The notes under the pieces were generated by a model. It made no database searches, was not told where the DNA came from, and worked only from the letters and a program-made list of their open reading frames with translations. Of a stretch of DNA of 32,203 nucleotides, positions 7,742 through 16,600 are shown in pieces. The stretch is taken from assembly GCA_910585385.1 (NCBI GenBank), contig CAJUDV010000027.1:1-32203 (forward strand). Reading direction: 5' to 3'. The translations under genes were made by a program, and so were the position numbers. Positions within the stretch are counted from its first letter, which is position 1. Each line of letters starts with the position of its first letter. Origin of the DNA: an uncultured Oscillibacter sp. Its GTDB lineage: Bacteria; Bacillota; Clostridia; Oscillospirales; Oscillospiraceae.

Positions 7742-8872
7742 ATGATTCTGAAAAAAGGGAGCCTCGCGGACTTTGCGCGGCGGGTAAAGGCGTCCGGCAA
7801 GGGGATTATTGTCTACGGCGCCGGTGTGATTGGGCAGACTGCCGCTCCCTATTGGCTGCGGGAGTACGGCTTGGAGGAAGCGGTCCTCTGCTATGCGGAC
7901 GCGGACCCGGGCAAACAGGGGCGGAACGTGCCCCTGTCCTCCCGGGGGGTTCCCACCATGGGGCCGTCCGTGCTGGAGGAGCGCCGCGGCGCGTATCTTC
8001 TGCTGATCACCGTCAGCGCCTTTGAGCCCGTTGTGAAGGCGCTGGATGCGGTTCCGGGGACAGAGGGGGCGGAGGCGTACTTCCTGCCGGTGATGCTGGC
8101 GGATATGGCGCATGAGCCGAAGGAGGGCGGCGCCGTCCGTGCCGGTCAGGAACCGCTGATCCCGAAGAAGATTCACTACTGCTGGTTTTCCGGAAAGCCC
8201 ATTCCGGAGAAGCTGCGGGGCTGCATTGACTCATGGAGGCGGTTCTGCCCGGATTACGAGATTATCCGCTGGGATGAGAGCAGCTATGACATTGACCGGT
8301 ATCCGTATATGCGGCAGGCGTATCAACACCAAAAGTGGGGCTTTGTCCCGGACATTGCCAGGCTGGACATTCTCTTCCGCCACGGCGGAATCTATCTGGA
8401 CACCGATGTGGAGCTGCTGCGGAGCCTGGATGAGCTGTTGTTTCAGCCCGCTTTTTGCGGCGTGGAAAAATGGGGGACCGTCAATACGGGGGGGTGCTCC
8501 GGCGCGCAGCCCGGGAATCCGGTTGTGAAGCGGATGCTGGATTACCGCAAAGACGCGTCCTTTGTCCAGGAGGACGGCTCGCTGAATTTGACCACCTGCG
8601 GCTATTACGAAACGCGCTCGCTGATTCCCTGCGGATTTCAGGTGAACGGGCAGACGCAGGTGCTGGAGGACGGACAGATCACGGTGTACGCCTCGGAGTT
8701 TTTTCACCCCTTCGACTATATGAGCGGCGAGACGCGCGTGACGAAGAACACGTTTTCCGTCCACCATTTCAGCGGCACATGGCTGGGACCGGACGCGGCG
8801 CGGGAGCGGGAAAAAACCCGCGGCCGCTATGAGCGGTTTTTGGCGGAGCTGGAAGCTGTGGAGGCGGTATGA
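7742..8872 (+). CDS. Rossmann module + GT32-type glycosyltransferase
   Basis: A 376-residue, two-domain soluble protein. Residues 20-110 form a Rossmann-like nucleotide-binding module starting IIVYGAGVIG (GAGVIG at 26-31), then CYADADPGKQG at the end of the second strand. From about residue 140 it is a GT32/capsular-polysaccharide-type glycosyltransferase: IPKKIHYCWFSG, IIRWDES, FVPDIARLDIL, and the DxD-containing GGIYLDTDVELL, with a late HHFSGTW. Such enzymes transfer a sugar from a nucleotide donor with retention. The N-terminal module recurs in eight other proteins of the island. Donor and acceptor are unknown. The start at ATG 7742 has a modest purine-rich ribosome site (AAAGGGG). Confidence 0.85.
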   Translation: MILKKGSLADFARRVKASGKGIIVYGAGVIGQTAAPYWLREYGLEEAVLCYADADPGKQGRNVPLSSRGVPTMGPSVLEERRGAYLLLITVSAFEPVVKALDAVPGTEGAEAYFLPVMLADMAHEPKEGGAVRAGQEPLIPKKIHYCWFSGKPIPEKLRGCIDSWRRFCPDYEIIRWDESSYDIDRYPYMRQAYQHQKWGFVPDIARLDILFRHGGIYLDTDVELLRSLDELLFQPAFCGVEKWGTVNTGGCSGAQPGNPVVKRMLDYRKDASFVQEDGSLNLTTCGYYETRSLIPCGFQVNGQTQVLEDGQITVYASEFFHPFDYMSGETRVTKNTFSVHHFSGTWLGPDAAREREKTRGRYERFLAELEAVEAV

Positions 8873-9981
8873 GACAAATGAAAGTGCTTCATCTGGTCCC
8901 CCCGGGGTTTGGGGGAATCGACGCCTACATCTTCAGCCACTACAAATACATGGACCGAAAGAAGTTCCGGTTTGACTTTCTGACGCAGAACGCGGGCCTG
9001 GAGTCCGCCCCGCAGTACCGGGATTTTCCCTATGCGGTGAGGCTCCTGCCCACCACGGCGGGAAAGGACAGAGCCCTCTTTGAGAGGACGGTCAAAGGAA
9101 TTCTGACGGAGGGCTACGACGTGTTTCACCTCCACACCAGCTTTTGGACCGGCTTTTTGCTGGAGGAACTGGCCCGGGAGGCCGGGGTTCCCAGGGTGAT
9201 CCTGCACGCCCACTCCTCCTTCATAGACGAGCCGGACCCTGAAAAGCGGATGACGCTCCTCAGCCGCCACGAGGAGCTGAAACGGGCCTTTCCGGCAAAT
9301 CTGGCAAGCGATTACTGCGCCTGTTCGAAGAAGGCCGCCGGCTGGCTGTTTGGACCGCAGATCCCCAAAGAGAGGATCATAATGATGAAAAACGCCATTG
9401 AGCCGGAGCGCTTTCGCTTTCACCGGCCGGGACGGGACGCCCTTCGGGCGGAGCTGGGCCTGGATGACGGCGCCCTGGTGCTGGGCACGGTGGGCAGATT
9501 GAGTTTTCAAAAGAACCACGCCTTTTTGATGGACGTATTTGAGGCGTTTCAAAAAATCCGTCCGGACAGCAGGCTGCTGATCATAGGCGACGGGGAACTC
9601 CGGGGGGAGCTGGAGCGGCAGATCCGGGAGCGGCGTCTGGAAAAGCAGGTGCTGCTGCCGGGCTGGCGGGCGGATGTGGGGGACTGCCTGCGGGCCATGG
9701 ACTGCTTTGTCCTGCCGTCCAGGTTTGAGGGGAACCCCATCTCCCTCATTGAGGCCGCCGCTTCGGGCCTGCCGGCCATTATTTCCGATACCATCACGGA
9801 GGAAGCTGTGATTGCGGATACGATCCGTCGGGTGCCGCTGGACGGCTCCGCCTGGGTCTCCGCGCTGGAGGAGATAACCGCGCGTCCGGCCCACCGCGGA
9901 AATGGCGTGGAAATCGTCGGCGCGGCGGGCTGCGACGTGGCGCGGCAGGCAGAGGCGCTGGCGCGGCTGTACGCGGGATGA
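8869..9981 (+). CDS. GT4-family glycosyltransferase
   Basis: A 370-residue GT-B glycosyltransferase. The gene starts in a 4-base overlap (ATGA at 8869) with the GT32 gene, implying coupled translation; ATG 8878 (MKVLHLVPPGFGG) is an alternative start. N-terminal GT4 pattern: PPGFGGIDAYIF and YDVFHLHTSF, then HAHSSF. C-terminal donor-binding domain: VGRLSFQKNH, LLIIGDGELR, LLPGWRADV, and RFEGNPISLIEAAASGLP, which carries the family's E-x7-E pair. No membrane segment. It resembles the group that adds a hexose or N-acetylhexosamine in exopolysaccharide and protein-glycan loci. It is one of the few enzymes of the island without the Rossmann tag. Confidence 0.88.
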   Translation: MRQMKVLHLVPPGFGGIDAYIFSHYKYMDRKKFRFDFLTQNAGLESAPQYRDFPYAVRLLPTTAGKDRALFERTVKGILTEGYDVFHLHTSFWTGFLLEELAREAGVPRVILHAHSSFIDEPDPEKRMTLLSRHEELKRAFPANLASDYCACSKKAAGWLFGPQIPKERIIMMKNAIEPERFRFHRPGRDALRAELGLDDGALVLGTVGRLSFQKNHAFLMDVFEAFQKIRPDSRLLIIGDGELRGELERQIRERRLEKQVLLPGWRADVGDCLRAMDCFVLPSRFEGNPISLIEAAASGLPAIISDTITEEAVIADTIRRVPLDGSAWVSALEEITARPAHRGNGVEIVGAAGCDVARQAEALARLYAG

Positions 9982-9982
9982 C

Positions 9983-10003
9983 GCCGGCCTGCGCCGGGCC
10001 GGC
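9983..10003 (+). other. Hairpin in the 94-bp gap after the GT4 gene
   Basis: A 7-bp GC stem (GCCGGCC, 7-base loop, GGCCGGC) starting two bases after the stop codon. There is no T-run, so a true terminator is unlikely; it may modulate expression between the two genes. Confidence 0.3.
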
Positions 10004-10075
10004 TGGGCGCGGCGGGGCCTGGAGACGGCAGACAGGCTCTTAATATCCCGCGGAAGAGAGCTGGAGGCATATAGA

Positions 10076-11854
10076 ATGAAGGAAATCGCGTTTTTGTACC
10101 AGGAGCTCCATGATTTTCTCGGCAGGGGAAATATAAGCGGGGAGCTTTGCCAACAGATTCGGGATATTATTCAAACGAGTGTGGACGCCATTCCGGCCGG
10201 GGCCAGGGTGGCGATTCGCGGCGGCGGGGCGCACACAAGCCGCCTGCTGGACGCGTTTGATTTTACCGGGAAAAATATCGTTGGGATCTTTGACAGAAAA
10301 AAGGTGGCGGAAACGCAGCGTGGCTATCCGTGCTACGGGGCGGAGGAGCTCCCCAAAATGGACTGCGGCTACGTGGTGCTGTCCTCCTTTTACTACCGCC
10401 AGGAGCTGCTGGAGGAGGCGCGGTCCTACGCCGCGCGGACGGTGGACATCTACGGCGCGCTGGAGGAGCGGGGAATCCGGCTGATTGGCCAGTTCGACCA
10501 GTACGGCCCGGAGAGCCCGCTGGTGCTTAATTTTTTCTATTTGAGGTATCTGGAAAACCGGGGAACGCCGGAGGAGGGGCAGTGCGTGACGGAGCTTCTC
10601 CAGGCGGCGGTGGAGCTGAAGGATTTTGTAATGGTATACAGGATTTTTCAGGAGAGCGGAGGCGCGGACGGGGAGAACAAGACGGTTTTGGAGGCGTGGG
10701 CAAGGACGGAGAAGCTGCTCAGGGCCATTCGCCTCCGCGTTGACCAGAGGAAACAGCGGGACATCATGATTTTCTGGACGGATGCCGTCTCCTATTATCA
10801 ACTGTCCCAGCTGCCGCTGACGGAGAGGGCGGCGGAAGCGGGCTGCTTTTTCCGGCGGGCGTACACGCCCACCCCCTTTACGCAGCAGACGCTGTGCGCC
10901 ATGTTCACCGGGATGCTCCCGATTGATGACTATGGGCCGGCCCAGGAGCCCGTCCGCCGGGAGAACAGTTCGCTGCTGCGGTACCTGGAGGAGAGGGATT
11001 ACGACGTGAAATTCATCTCCCACCTGGAGGACTCCATGGACCGGCCGCACCGGATCGCGGCCACGTTAAACGCCTCCTGCAATGTGAAGTGGTGGCTGGG
11101 GCTGGAACGGTGGCTCTCCTCTGAAAAGCCCTGCTGCTATATTTTTCACCTGCTTGTGGAGTCCCACGAGCCAAACCTCTCCCCGGAGCTGCGGGACGTG
11201 GTGGATACCACGGTGAGCAGCCCCCGGCAGGAGCGGCAGAGAGCGGCGTCCATCGCCTACCTGGACCGGTGCCTGGCGCTGTACCGCGCGCTGGCGGGCG
11301 ATACTGTGCAGGTGTTTCTGGGCGACCACGGACAGTACGTCTTTCCGTCGGCCAGCTGGTCGGAGGAGCGGCTGCACACATACTGCTTTGCCCTGGGGAA
11401 AAACATCCCCCCCGCGCGGATTGACCGCTTCTTCCCCTATCAGCGGTTTGAGCATTTTGTCCGCTGGCTTGTGGAGCCGGAGGCCAATCCCCTGGAAAAC
11501 GCCTGCGCGGATGAGGCTGTTTTCCAGGATACGGACTTTTACAATCCCGAGCGCATAGGCGTTTTCATCCGCCGGAACATGCCCCGGGAGGGGATCGCCG
11601 TCCGCGGCGTGGTGGACGGGACCGGAAGGTACGCCCTGAACGGACTGGGGGAGGAGACGTATTATCTCCGCGGGGAGGACGGAAGCGAGAAACCCGGGGA
11701 GCTGGACGGCGCCAGGCGCCAGGCGCTTCGCGAGAAGTGCGGGACAAAGTTTTTGGATATTTCCCAAAAGGAGGAGTTCCGCCACGCCAGGGCGCTTTAT
11801 GAATATCTCAGGCAGGGCGCGCAGCCGCGGGAATCAGAGCGGCCCGCCCGCTGA
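10076..11854 (+). CDS. Rossmann module + alkaline-phosphatase/sulfatase-superfamily enzyme
   Basis: A soluble 592-residue protein. Start set at ATG 10076, eight bases after GGAGG (10063-10067); the open frame back to 9902 overlaps the GT4 gene and lacks a ribosome site. Residues 40-130 form a Rossmann-like module (VAIRGGGAHTSRLL, then VGIFDRK). From about residue 225 it resembles the alkaline phosphatase superfamily: DIMIFWTDAVSYYQL gives the first metal-binding strand, YTPTPFTQQTLCAMFTGMLP resembles the nucleophile segment of sulfatases and phosphoethanolamine transferases, and VFLGDHGQYV is the classic DHG metal motif. Unlike EptA or LTA synthase it has no membrane helices. It could transfer or remove a phospho-, phosphono- or sulfo-group on a cytoplasmic glycan. 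The superfamily call is reasonable; reaction and direction are unknown. Confidence 0.65.
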   Translation: MKEIAFLYQELHDFLGRGNISGELCQQIRDIIQTSVDAIPAGARVAIRGGGAHTSRLLDAFDFTGKNIVGIFDRKKVAETQRGYPCYGAEELPKMDCGYVVLSSFYYRQELLEEARSYAARTVDIYGALEERGIRLIGQFDQYGPESPLVLNFFYLRYLENRGTPEEGQCVTELLQAAVELKDFVMVYRIFQESGGADGENKTVLEAWARTEKLLRAIRLRVDQRKQRDIMIFWTDAVSYYQLSQLPLTERAAEAGCFFRRAYTPTPFTQQTLCAMFTGMLPIDDYGPAQEPVRRENSSLLRYLEERDYDVKFISHLEDSMDRPHRIAATLNASCNVKWWLGLERWLSSEKPCCYIFHLLVESHEPNLSPELRDVVDTTVSSPRQERQRAASIAYLDRCLALYRALAGDTVQVFLGDHGQYVFPSASWSEERLHTYCFALGKNIPPARIDRFFPYQRFEHFVRWLVEPEANPLENACADEAVFQDTDFYNPERIGVFIRRNMPREGIAVRGVVDGTGRYALNGLGEETYYLRGEDGSEKPGELDGARRQALREKCGTKFLDISQKEEFRHARALYEYLRQGAQPRESERPAR

Positions 11855-11873
11855 AAAAAGGCGGAGGAGAATG

Positions 11874-12347
11874 ATGGGTACAGGGATTTCGGCGCTGCTG
11901 ATGGATGTGGACGGCACGCTTACGGACGGAAAGATATATATCTCCGCGGAGGGGGAGGGCTTTAAGGCCTTTGACGTAAAGGACGGCTATGGGATTTGCC
12001 GCCTTCTTCCGCAGTATGGCATTACCCCGGTGATTGTCACGGGGCGCACGTCGGAGATCGTGGCGCGCCGCGGCGCGGAGCTGGGCATTACCAACATCTA
12101 TCAGGGCGTGGAGGACAAAGGGGCCTGTGTGCGGGCCATTTCCGCCCGGCTGGGCATTCCGCTTGCGGAGATGGCCTTTATGGGAGACGACCTCAACGAT
12201 TTGCCCGCCATGGAGCTGTGCGGTGTAGCGGGCTGCCCCGCCGACGCTGTGGACGGCGTGCGGGAGATCTGCGATTTTATCGCGGAGGCGCCGGGAGGAC
12301 GGGGCGCGGTCCGGGAGTTTATTCAGTGGCTGATCAATCGGCGCTGA
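11874..12347 (+). CDS. KdsC-like HAD phosphatase (ulosonate-phosphate phosphatase family)
   Basis: A 157-residue C0-type HAD phosphatase lacking a cap domain, the usual length for KdsC, which removes phosphate from KDO 8-phosphate. HAD motifs in order: DVDGTLTDG (nucleophile and acid/base Asp), VTGRTS, a Lys in VEDKGACV and GDDLNDLPAM. Start chosen at ATG 11874, six bases after GGAGG; ATG 11871 is equally in frame but leaves only three. Classical KdsC belongs to Gram-negative LPS synthesis; here the organism looks Gram-positive and a KdsB-like gene lies further down the island, so the substrate is probably another phosphorylated ulosonic acid. No KdsA or NeuB-type synthase is found in the window. 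Confidence 0.85.
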   Translation: MGTGISALLMDVDGTLTDGKIYISAEGEGFKAFDVKDGYGICRLLPQYGITPVIVTGRTSEIVARRGAELGITNIYQGVEDKGACVRAISARLGIPLAEMAFMGDDLNDLPAMELCGVAGCPADAVDGVREICDFIAEAPGGRGAVREFIQWLINRR

Positions 12348-12371
12348 AACATAAAAATGGAGAGGCACCTT

Positions 12372-13550
12372 ATGGACGAGCTGATTAGCGTTGTTGTACC
12401 GGCGTATAACATGGAGCAGTACATCGGGGAATGTGTGGATTCGATTTTGACCCAGACCTACCGCCGCCTGGAGGTGATCCTGGTGGACGACGGCTCCACG
12501 GACGCCACGGGCCGGATCTGCGACCAATACGCGGAGCGGGACGCCCGCGTGGTGGTGATCCACCAGGAGAACCGGGGGCTGCCGCGGAGCCGCAAGGTGG
12601 GAGTGGCCGCCGCCAGGGGCGCGTATGTGGGATTTGTGGACAGCGACGACTGGGTTGATTCCAATATGTACGGGTATCTCTGCCGGGAATTGGAGGAGTC
12701 GGGGGCCCAGCTGGTCACCTCGGGCTATATTGTGGAGCGCCCCGACGGTTCCTCTGCGCCGGTTTTGGGAGAGGTCCCCGAGGGCGTTTATCATCCCAGG
12801 ACAGATCCCCTCTTCTGCCGGAATATGATTCTTGTGGAGCCGGGCATACGGTATGGGATTCCCCCCTTTTACTGGAACAAGCTGTTTAGAAAGTCCGCGC
12901 TGGTCCCGTTTCTGGAGAAGGTGGACGACCGCCTGACCCACGGGGAGGATTACGCGTGCGTATACCCCTGCGTGGCGTCCGCGGAGACGGTGCGCGTGAC
13001 AGGCGCCTGCATGTACCACTACCGGGTCCGCGCGGCGTCCATGAGCAGGTCCTCCGACGAGGAGTACTTCACCCGCCTGAACGCCATGTATTTGACGTTG
13101 AAGCGGGTCTTTGAGCGGCACCCCCAGGCGCCGGTGCTGATGAAGGAGCTGAACGCGTGCATGTGCTGGCGGGCCCTGTCCGGCGTCAATGAGATGTGGG
13201 GGCTCCAGCTGGAGAGCAAGGTCCCCTCCTACCAGTTTCTCTGCGAAAATACGCGGGTGGGAAAGGGCACCGTCCTCTATTCCGCCGGCGAGGTGGGAAG
13301 GGCATACTATCAGGGCCTGAGGGCGGTGGGCCTCCACAGGGACATTCTGTGGGTGGACAGGAATTACCAGGCGCTCCAGGCACAGGGGCTGCCGGTGGAG
13401 GACCCGAAGAGGATCCTGTCCGGCCCGTATGACGCGGTGATTGTGCCTGTCCAGGCCAGGGAGCTCTACGAGAGCATCCGGCAGGATTTGATTGGGATGG
13501 GAGTCCGCCCGGAGAGGATTTTCTGGGCGGAGCCCCGCTTGTACCGCTGA
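12372..13550 (+). CDS. GT2 glycosyltransferase with C-terminal Rossmann module
   Basis: A 392-residue protein. Start chosen at ATG 12372, six bases after GGAGAGG; the in-frame ATG at 12357 lacks a ribosome site. Residues 1-230 are a GT2 (GT-A fold) transferase: ISVVVPAYNMEQYIGECV, VILVDDGSTDATG, NRGLPRSRKVG, and the metal-binding SDDW in FVDSDDWVDS, with a later LTHGEDYAC. Residues 300-392 form the Rossmann-like module (LYSAGEVGRAYY at 302-313, then WVDRNYQ and VIVPVQARELYESI). Other island proteins mostly carry the module at the N-terminus; here the order is swapped. It is probably a cytoplasmic transferase acting on the growing glycan; donor unknown. Confidence 0.88.
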   Translation: MDELISVVVPAYNMEQYIGECVDSILTQTYRRLEVILVDDGSTDATGRICDQYAERDARVVVIHQENRGLPRSRKVGVAAARGAYVGFVDSDDWVDSNMYGYLCRELEESGAQLVTSGYIVERPDGSSAPVLGEVPEGVYHPRTDPLFCRNMILVEPGIRYGIPPFYWNKLFRKSALVPFLEKVDDRLTHGEDYACVYPCVASAETVRVTGACMYHYRVRAASMSRSSDEEYFTRLNAMYLTLKRVFERHPQAPVLMKELNACMCWRALSGVNEMWGLQLESKVPSYQFLCENTRVGKGTVLYSAGEVGRAYYQGLRAVGLHRDILWVDRNYQALQAQGLPVEDPKRILSGPYDAVIVPVQARELYESIRQDLIGMGVRPERIFWAEPRLYR

Positions 13551-13576
13551 GGATCTCGGCGTGAGAGGAGACGACG

Positions 13577-15049
13577 ATGAAAAAATACATTTTGTTTGGA
13601 GCCGGAGACTTCGGGCAAATGGCGCTGGAGGACTATGGCCCGGACAATGTGGCGTGCTTTGCCGATAACAATCCGAATAAGCAGGGACAGCTCGTGTGCG
13701 GAAAGCCGGTGATCGGGTTTGAGGAACTGAGGCGGATGGCGGAGGACCACAGGATTGTGATCTCTGTGTACAACCCCCGCCCCATTGCGGCGCAGCTGGA
13801 GGAAAGCGGGATTTTTGACTATCAGCAGTATTTTCCCGTCCGCCGGAAGCTGGCGGGGCGCCTGGCGGAGGAGCTGGCGGGCAAAACGCCGCGCGGCGTC
13901 GTCCTCTACGGAACGGACGGCTATATGGAGCAGGTGGTCCTGCTGCTGAGGGAGCTGGGCCTGGGGCATCTTTTGCAGGCTGTGGCCGCGCCGGAGGGAA
14001 ACCGTCTCATTGGCCGGCAGGTCGGCGGATTTCAGGTCCGCGGGCTGGAAGAGACCGGCCCGGAGGCGGACTGCTACATCGTGGCCTCCGCGTGGAACCA
14101 CTCCGCGCTGCGGGTTCAGCTGCGCCGGCATGCTGCGGGGAAGCTGGTGATGGACCCGTTCTACCAAAGGCGCTACTATGACACGGAGGACATTGTCTTC
14201 GCACGGTCCCAGGAGCGGGACCGCACGGAGGAGGAGTGGAATCAGGCCGTACGGCAGGACGGCATCAAGGCGTCGGTACGCGCCTATGTGGAGGCGGCGA
14301 AGGAACAGGTTCCGCTGTTTGAGCTGGTGGAGATTGAGACCATCAACCGCTGCAACGGCGTGTGCTCCTTCTGCCCGGTAAACCGCAGCGCGGACCCCCG
14401 TCCCAAGGCGGTGATGAGCCGGGAGCTCTTTGAGGGGATTATCGATCAGCTGGCGGCGCTGGACTACAGCGGAAAGCTGGCGCTGTTTTCCAATAACGAG
14501 CCGCTGCTGGACCAGCGGATCATCGAGCTGCACAAATACGCCAGGGAGCGTCTGCCCAAGGCGGTAATGCACCTTTATACCAACGGCATACTGCTGACGG
14601 TGCCCATGTTTGAGGAGCTGATACAGTACCTGGACGAGCTGGTCATCGACAATTACCAGCAGGAGCTGCGCCTGATCCGCCCCAGCCGGGAGATCAAGGC
14701 GTATGTGGAGAGCCATCCCCAGCTGCGGAAAAAGGTGACGATTGTTCTGCGCAAGCCCCATGAGGTGCTGTCCTCCCGGGGCGGAGACGCGCCGAACCGC
14801 AGGCAGCTGGTGTCCTACGGGGAGGAGACGTGCGCCATGCCCTTCCAGCAGCTCATTATCCGGCCGGACGGGAAGGTCTCCCTTTGCTGCAACGATCCCC
14901 TGGGCAGATGCACCTTGGGGGATTTGACAAAGCAGACGATTCTGGATGTGTGGTACGGGCCGCAGTATCAGATGGTCCGCAAGTGCGTGGCGGAGGGCAG
15001 AAAAAACTGGAAGCACTGTGAGTTCTGCGATGTGTTCTCCCTGTATTAG
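13577..15049 (+). CDS. Double Rossmann module + radical SAM/SPASM-type enzyme
   Basis: A 490-residue protein. Residues 1-95 form a Rossmann-like module (YILFGAGDFGQ, then CFADNNPNKQG). Residues 108-195 look like a second, degenerate copy (VVLYGTDGYMEQ). From about 245 it is a radical SAM enzyme: the 4Fe-4S/SAM motif CNGVCSFC (C259, C263, C266) and a C-terminal SPASM-like region with CAMPFQQ (C419), LCCND (437-438), C445 and CEFC (481-484), suggesting an extra Fe-S cluster. Radical SAM enzymes in glycan clusters epimerise, dehydrate or otherwise rework sugars, and some in peptide clusters modify side chains; which applies here is unknown. AGAGGAG stands six bases before ATG 13577. It differs from the usual B12-dependent methylases, lacking their long N-terminal domain. 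Confidence 0.85.
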   Translation: MKKYILFGAGDFGQMALEDYGPDNVACFADNNPNKQGQLVCGKPVIGFEELRRMAEDHRIVISVYNPRPIAAQLEESGIFDYQQYFPVRRKLAGRLAEELAGKTPRGVVLYGTDGYMEQVVLLLRELGLGHLLQAVAAPEGNRLIGRQVGGFQVRGLEETGPEADCYIVASAWNHSALRVQLRRHAAGKLVMDPFYQRRYYDTEDIVFARSQERDRTEEEWNQAVRQDGIKASVRAYVEAAKEQVPLFELVEIETINRCNGVCSFCPVNRSADPRPKAVMSRELFEGIIDQLAALDYSGKLALFSNNEPLLDQRIIELHKYARERLPKAVMHLYTNGILLTVPMFEELIQYLDELVIDNYQQELRLIRPSREIKAYVESHPQLRKKVTIVLRKPHEVLSSRGGDAPNRRQLVSYGEETCAMPFQQLIIRPDGKVSLCCNDPLGRCTLGDLTKQTILDVWYGPQYQMVRKCVAEGRKNWKHCEFCDVFSLY

Positions 15050-15145
15050 GCCCGGTCTGGTTTCCGCCTGTCTTTCAGCAGGGGCCGCAGGCCGCCGGGA
15101 CTGGATTGACGGACGAAAAGCGAGATAACGGAAAGGGTAAACATC

Positions 15146-16480
15146 ATGGAGTATATCATTTTTGGCTGCGGAGACATTGGAAGGACAGCGCTGGAGTGCC
15201 TGGGAGCGGACAATGTCTCCTGCTTTGCCGATAATTACCACAGCGGCGAGACGGTTTGCGGCAAGCGGGTTGTCTCCTTCCCCGAGATGGTGGAGATCTG
15301 CGGGACCGGAGAGGGCACGGCGGTCGCCGTCGCCTCGGATAATTACTGGGAGGAGATGACCGCCCAGGTACGGGAGGCCGGAATTGCCCGGTATGCCGTG
15401 TTCCGGGAATACACATGGCCGTCCTATCGGAAGGACCGGAGGCGGGTCTGCGTCTCCACCGGGGCGCTGGCGGAGAAATTCGGGCTGACGGGGTGTTCCA
15501 GAGTCGGGATCTATGGGGAGACCATTCTCGCAGCCCGCTTGGCGGAGGAGATCCGGAGGAGAGCCCCCGGCACGGAGCTGTTTTTGATCTCCCAGGATCC
15601 CCCGGCCAGCGCCTCCATCTCCATTCCCCTCCCCCGAATGTCCCTCGCGGAGGCGGATGGACGGATCGACTGCCTGTGCATTGCCGTTCCCCGCTGCGAG
15701 GATTCCGCCGCGCTGCGGGACCGCCGGGACCTGCCGGGCTGCCGGGTGGTTGATCTCTACGGCGTTGACCCCTATGAGCCGGCGTTTCAGTACGCGGGGC
15801 TGGAGGCCTGCCGGAACCTCCACGCCGGCAGGCGTATCTTTCTGGTGGGCAACGGTCCCAGCCTGCGGATCGAGGATCTGAATACCCTCCATGAGCATGG
15901 AGAGCTGTGCATGGCGTTTAACAAGGCCTATCGGGCCTATGACCGGACGCCCTGGCGGGCGGACTACTACGGGTTCAGCGACGCCCAGGCTGTCAACGAC
16001 TGCGCGGCGGATATTCCCGGCCTGCCGGGGACGGTCTTTATGGCGGACACGTTCCATTTTTTTGATAATCCCCATTTTAAAAACGCCCGGTATTTCCACA
16101 TGATAACGGAGAAATTTTATCCCAACTACCCCGGCTTTTCCGGGGATCCCTCCCGGGGCATGTACAACGGAAATACCGTGGTCTATGACATCGGGCTTCA
16201 GCTGGCGGCGTATATGGGGGCCGGGGAGATCTATCTGCTGGGAGTGGACCATACCCTCAGCGGCGATTTGGCAAAGCCGGGGAACCATTTTATCTCAGAC
16301 TACATCCGGCCGGAGGAGCTGGAGCAGTACAGAGGAGTCTCCGTCACGACCGACCGGTCGACAAGAGCGTTTCAAAAGGCGGAGCTGTATTCCCGGGCCC
16401 ACGGCTTCCGGATTTTCAACGCGACCCGGGGCGGAAAACTGGAGGCCTTTGAGCGGGTGGATTTTGACAGCCTCTTTTAG
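15146..16480 (+). CDS. Rossmann module + DUF115/GT42-like transferase
   Basis: A 444-residue protein. Residues 1-95 form the Rossmann-like module (YIIFGCGDIGR, then CFADNYHSGE), very close in wording to the radical SAM neighbour. Residues 110-210 may be a second degenerate copy (RVGIYGETILAARL). From about residue 230 a domain begins with IFLVGNGPSL (GNGPSL at 235-240), the signature shared by DUF115/Maf flagellar glycosylation factors, MptE-like kinases and GT42 sialyltransferases such as Cst-I. Further matches are ADYYGFSD, YNGNTVVYDIGLQLAAY and EIYLLGVDHT, equivalent to the Cst-I acceptor/donor site region. Maf proteins place CMP-activated ulosonic acids on flagellin, so this is the best candidate for using the CMP-ulosonate implied by the KdsB-like gene. 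The fold call is reasonable; substrate is inference. Confidence 0.72.
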   Translation: MEYIIFGCGDIGRTALECLGADNVSCFADNYHSGETVCGKRVVSFPEMVEICGTGEGTAVAVASDNYWEEMTAQVREAGIARYAVFREYTWPSYRKDRRRVCVSTGALAEKFGLTGCSRVGIYGETILAARLAEEIRRRAPGTELFLISQDPPASASISIPLPRMSLAEADGRIDCLCIAVPRCEDSAALRDRRDLPGCRVVDLYGVDPYEPAFQYAGLEACRNLHAGRRIFLVGNGPSLRIEDLNTLHEHGELCMAFNKAYRAYDRTPWRADYYGFSDAQAVNDCAADIPGLPGTVFMADTFHFFDNPHFKNARYFHMITEKFYPNYPGFSGDPSRGMYNGNTVVYDIGLQLAAYMGAGEIYLLGVDHTLSGDLAKPGNHFISDYIRPEELEQYRGVSVTTDRSTRAFQKAELYSRAHGFRIFNATRGGKLEAFERVDFDSLF

Positions 16481-16497
16481 GCGTTGTTTGAAAAATG
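16474..16497 (+). repeat. Direct repeat flanking the FkbM gene, copy 1
   Basis: CTTTTAGGC, then GT, then TGTTTGAAAA, A, TG. It spans the stop codon (TAG 16478-16480) of the upstream gene. A copy with two substitutions and one fewer A is at 17752-17774, just past the FkbM-type gene. Confidence 0.6.
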
Positions 16498-16600
16498 TCA
16501 AAACGCCTTGATTGGCGGGAAAATCTCGCCGTTGCGCGGTTCGCCGTTTATCAAACAGACTCTAACCTGCGGACAGATTTGACAATTGGAGCTTGCTTTT

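Noticed and set aside
9902..10075. Upstream extension of the alkaline-phosphatase-superfamily gene
   Set aside because: It overlaps the GT4 gene, lacks a ribosome site and reads as Arg/Trp-rich shadow sequence.
13466..16288. A 940-codon open frame on the minus strand
   Set aside because: It runs antisense to three convincing plus-strand genes, has Pro/Arg/His-rich composition and no family motif. It is a by-product of GC-rich codon bias.
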